A stretch of DNA of 64,000 bases. Source: Ancylostoma caninum. Taxonomy: Eukaryota; Nematoda; Chromadorea; Rhabditida; Ancylostomatidae. Below the pieces are notes generated by a model. The model searched no databases. It was not told the origin of the DNA and saw nothing but the letters and a program-made list of their open reading frames with translations. A program made the position numbers and the translations under genes. Below are positions 60,825-64,000 of the stretch, in pieces. The DNA lies in assembly GCA_037903475.1 (NCBI GenBank), contig JBAJFG010000615.1, positions 1,202,501-1,266,500 on the forward strand, given 5' to 3'. Positions within the stretch are counted from its first letter, which is position 1; every line of letters starts with the position of its first letter.

Positions 60825-61809
60825 TAGACCGCCTCCCCAATCATTCCTCGCTGCAGTTGCTGTGGCCGCCTTGATGATTGCAGTTTTTGAGTGGAAGAGC
60901 TTCCCAAGGTGATGCTACCATCGGTGCTGGACTTGGTGTGGAGCAGGGATAAGGGATGAATGCGAGAAACCGGAAGCCGGAAGTTGGAGGAAGTTCGAAT
61001 TCTGGTGGAATTTAGAGAGATAAATTAAGCATGTCTGAGTTGGCTTGCCTCAAATACTCCCAATCGTCCAGAAATCTGGAAGCCAGAAGCTCGCATGAGG
61101 CCACAATTCAGGAACTTCCGACTTCCGAAACGGAATTCCGCTCATTCCTGGTGTGGAGCATGTTACTGAAAGATTAGCGTGACACTCATGCAGCCATTCG
61201 GAAGGACCGCAGCAGCTTTTCTATGTGCGTAGCTTTGACTTGCGACTGACTCACGCCTCTAGCACAAATTACCCTACAGCCACACAATTGCACACAGCTA
61301 AACAAAATGGTTACTAAGACATTTAATCAAAACTACGGAAGGGCATTGGTATGAAGATTATGGATCTGTAGGCTCGATTGTGTGTACGATGTGGCCAGAT
61401 TTGGCCTCCAAGGTTTATTTAGTTAGAAAATGCTTACAAAAGCCAACGCTAATTGAATTCTCCTGTAATTTGCGAAATTTGGGTACATAGAGATTTTCTA
61501 TCTAACAAAGTCATTAACCGGTTCCGATCGGCAGAAACCGCGCACATTTCTGGGTAAAGTAATTATCGGAGGTCAAATTTAGCCACGATCTACAAAGCGG
61601 GGTTCGCCCACACCTGACAATACCGTATACTCTCTGTGTAGTCGGAAATGGTAGCTTGGACATGCCAAAGGCCATCTGATATGGAGACTGGTCTCAAATG
61701 CTAAATTAATAATCGAAATCACTAAATTTGCACTCCTTCGCTCTTCCCGAGCTCACGTCTGATGTCATTTTTCAAATTTGATGACACAGTCTAAGACCTC
61801 TTGTTTCAG

Positions 61810-63088
61810 ACACAATATCCTATCTTAATGGTACCACTGGTGCACTATGTTAGTATGCACATTTACCTACTGCTAGTCTTACTAGTTACTACACTGCTTA
61901 TTTCCACGTGCTTTGCAAAACACAAGAAACTGGTAATTTTTAATTTTCTACATATGTATAGGGTAACCGTTGCATGGAAGAAGCAAAAATTCAAAACGAA
62001 CTTATGTTAGATAGTAGAAGAAGCAAAATTTGAAGGAGGTGGGATGGAAGTAGGGACGGGACAGAGAGTGAGAGAAAGAGAAAGAAGCAAACGAAAAGAA
62101 ATTAAGGGCAGTGTCTCACTCCTTTACCGATTGCTTTTCGACATCAGAAGAATTTGCAGGCGATATCTAATCACGATGTTTTACTCATTTCTCCACAAAA
62201 TTTCTGTAAAACCGTTATTTTTGAAGAGAAATGGCCCCAGTGATACGACAGCCATCACGAGGAGATGCGGCATGAGGTGACAGAAGTGATATAAATCCTT
62301 GGTGCCTCACAGGGGCGCAATTCCTCGTGGTAGTTGTCGTGGCACGAGAACCTCAAACTCTCCAAAATTAATGGGATTTTTGGCAGGTGTGCAGGGTGCG
62401 CAATATGGATATCGTTGTGATCAGTGTCATCCTCTAATTCTTTTGATGTCAGAACATCAGACTCGTTCTCCAGGTGCGGAACCGCCTTTGATATTGTTCA
62501 GATTCACTGTTGTTTTGGTCGGTTCTGGCGAGTACATGTGGGCGTGCGTAAGGTAGTAGTGACAGAACGGGGCGTGGAAGAGAGAGGTATTAATTTGAAA
62601 TTTTAGACATCCAACTTATTTACGGTACATACTGCATCAACATTTCGAACAACGGTCTCAAACGTAAACATATTTTGGTTTGTCTAGGAAGCAGTTTTCC
62701 AGCCAATTTCACCGCTTAAATACGATCCTGACGATCCTTCGACATTTCCGCAATCAGAGGATGACGAGAGTGCTGTTAGGCGTAGTAAACCATCAAAGGA
62801 AAAGAAAAATAAGTCGGCAGAGAAGAAAAACAAATCCAAGGGCTTGAATGCGTTGAAAAGTAGTCCTTTCTCCAGCCGCCTTCCTCCTATGCGTACGTCA
62901 TTATTTATTACAGAAGATAATAATAATTTCTTACCGAAATTGCATTCTTTGCAGTGAACCTGCGAGAAGCCAACGATATGGAAACGGTTAACGATATGGT
63001 CAGTGCATGGGGCGCTGTTCAAGTCCAAGACCAAGACAATCCAAACAAGGACCCTAAAGTCCGCTCTGAGATGCTCATGCCGAAATAA
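61810..63088 (+). CDS. Last three exons of a single-pass membrane protein (partial, unrecognised)
   Basis: Exons are 61810-61932 (41 codons), 62688-62892 and 62955-63088, with phase-consistent GT/AG borders and a TAA stop, giving the C-terminal 153 residues. The first exon encodes a membrane segment of about 22 residues (YLLLVLLVTTLLISTCF) followed by KHKKL. The next has an acidic patch (YDPDDPS, SEDDES), then a lysine-rich stretch (KPSKEKKNKS, EKKNKSKG). The last ends with DQDNPNKDPKVRSEMLMPK. By the positive-inside rule the lysine-rich tail should be cytoplasmic. Upstream exons were not found in the preceding 4.8 kb and may lie there unrecognised; the first-exon border is therefore provisional. 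I cannot name a family. Confidence 0.6.
62102..62380. repeat. Half element of the TGTCTCAC MITE family
   Basis: TTAAGGGCAGTGTCTCACTC begins it, and at about 62325-62370 CGTGGTAGTTGTCGTGGCAC with CTCAAACTCTCCAAAA matches the interior of 42317-42769. It lies in an intron of the membrane-protein gene. Confidence 0.5.
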
Positions 63089-63152
63089 ACGCGAATTATC
63101 CATTGCAATTCTGGCGTTCGAGCAGTTTGCAACAGCAAAAGTCGTGAGACCA

Positions 63153-63158
63153 AATAAA
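63153..63158 (+). terminator. Polyadenylation signal AATAAA
   Basis: CAAATAAAAG lies 65 bases after the stop codon of the membrane-protein gene, a normal distance for a nematode 3' end. An earlier AATAAA overlaps the stop codon itself. Confidence 0.55.
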
Positions 63159-63459
63159 AGCTTTTACGATATGGAGCGAATGTCATGTTCCGAGTTAAAG
63201 GGAGAACCAAAGGGAACTTCCGCGCCTGATATTTAGATCGTTTTGGATACTTCGCAGTTGCACCAACATTCCCACGAAAGCTGCACCGTCGTAGACATGA
63301 TCTTTCTCAAAATATATGGAGATTAGATGCTCACCTGCGTCTCAACAGGATTAGTTGTACCGTAAGTGGTATGGCTGTCTTTGTTTGCAACCACTCTTTC
63401 CTGACGACAGAACTTGCTGACATTCCCACCTCTTTCCATTTCAAGCCCATCCAACTTGG

Positions 63460-63846
63460 CCAGCCAAGGCAGGGTGGTCACTGCTACCGTCAGCTCCAGG
63501 AATTAGCTAACGAGAAAAGCGGAACAGAAGGTGTTTGGGACACCTCGTCCATGACAACGCTCGGCCCCACACTGCCATCGAGACGCAGTCCAACTAGCCG
63601 AGTCGGGCTGGGACACCCATACCTCAGCCACTCCACTCTGCTGACCTAGCCCCAGCTGATTAGCATCTATTTCTTTCCCTGAATGTTTTCCTTTCTGAGA
63701 AATCCTCTGCTAGATTCCATGATGTCAAGACGGCAGTTGCTGAGTTCTTCGACTCTCAGACCCTGCATATGTGGCAAAAGGAATCAGATCCTGCTCAGTT
63801 GGTGGAGTATTTCATAGCTAACTGTGGTGGTTGTATTGCTGATTGA
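63460..63846 (+). pseudogene. mariner transposase, C-terminal half, decayed
   Basis: Frames in succession give HCYRQLQELANEKS, then HDNARPHTAIETQ (the second catalytic Asp motif), then SGWDTHTSATPL, then DLAPAD-stop-HLFLSLN (the last catalytic Asp region), then FHDVKTAVAEFFDSQ and EYFIANCGGCIAD with a stop. The order is exactly that of mariner transposases. At least three frameshifts or stops make it non-functional. Confidence 0.9.
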
Positions 63847-63913
63847 GTATGTAGTCGAATAAGGTTACATTAAGAACAAAGATGACGAAAATTTCGGACT
63901 CGCCAACCTAATA

Positions 63914-64000
63914 AGGGCAATTTATACTTGCTGCGTGCGTCAGTCGCGCATCAGTCGCACACATCCATTTGAGAGGGATTTTCCATGAAGACCGGGCAAC
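63914..64000 (+). mobile_element. GGGCAATTTATA-family MITE, cut by the window end
   Basis: AAGGGCAATTTATACTTGCT and the following GCGTGCGTCAGTCGCGCATC agree with 52926-53010 almost base for base, up to the last base of the window. Confidence 0.85.

Noticed and set aside
1..64000. CRISPR arrays, bacterial operons, riboswitches, rRNA genes
   Set aside because: Spliced genes and nematode-type repeats show a eukaryotic nuclear sequence; no regularly spaced repeat array or rRNA-like sequence was seen.

Overview
The window looks like nuclear DNA from a parasitic-type nematode, most likely a strongylid or hookworm-like worm. This is inferred from small exons with nematode-style acceptors (TTTCAG, TTTTAG), TTAGGC-type telomere-like motifs, a trypsin-inhibitor-like (TIL) secreted inhibitor, several decayed mariner and Tc1-like elements and a very high load of short inverted-repeat elements. 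There is no bacterial-style operon. Almost every long open frame is spurious, and the real genes had to be assembled exon by exon from splice signals, reading phase and protein sense.

Left part (about 2.5-21.4 kb): two neighbouring minus-strand genes encode small secreted proteins of 97 and 102 residues (3793-8450 and 11315-17621). Both are cut into short exons joined only at phase 1, and both carry a PK(I/T)DYD motif. I do not recognise the family. Their introns and spacer hold a 1.2-kb element carrying two tRNA-like units, two Tc1-like elements, a 21-bp minisatellite and a LINE reverse-transcriptase remnant. A second, rearranged copy of the tRNA-carrying element and a 1.1-kb near-perfect palindrome lie to the right.

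Middle (24.5-35.3 kb): two paralogous minus-strand genes of four exons each encode secreted Gln/Gly/Ala/Trp-repeat proteins (117 and 138 residues). They share intron positions and phases, a TATA box and an 18-bp upstream box. Between them lie a tRNA-derived SINE with a target-site duplication and several MITEs. At 36.9-39.2 kb there is a tandem duplication, a hAT-type MITE with an 8-bp target duplication and a mariner pseudogene.

Right part: a five-exon minus-strand gene (43093-45597) encodes a secreted inhibitor with two complete ten-cysteine TIL domains. Penelope-like endonuclease fragments occur near 50.5-51.2 kb. A complete twelve-exon plus-strand gene (53790-56926) encodes the Hsp90 co-chaperone AHA1 (343 residues). 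The last three exons of an unrecognised single-pass membrane protein lie at 61810-63088. The window ends in a mariner pseudogene and a partial MITE that is repeated at 53 and 60 kb.

The two unrecognised pairs of secreted proteins are the best candidates for something undescribed. The AHA1 and TIL genes are the securest annotations. All spliced models come from reading the sequence only; transcript evidence was not available.
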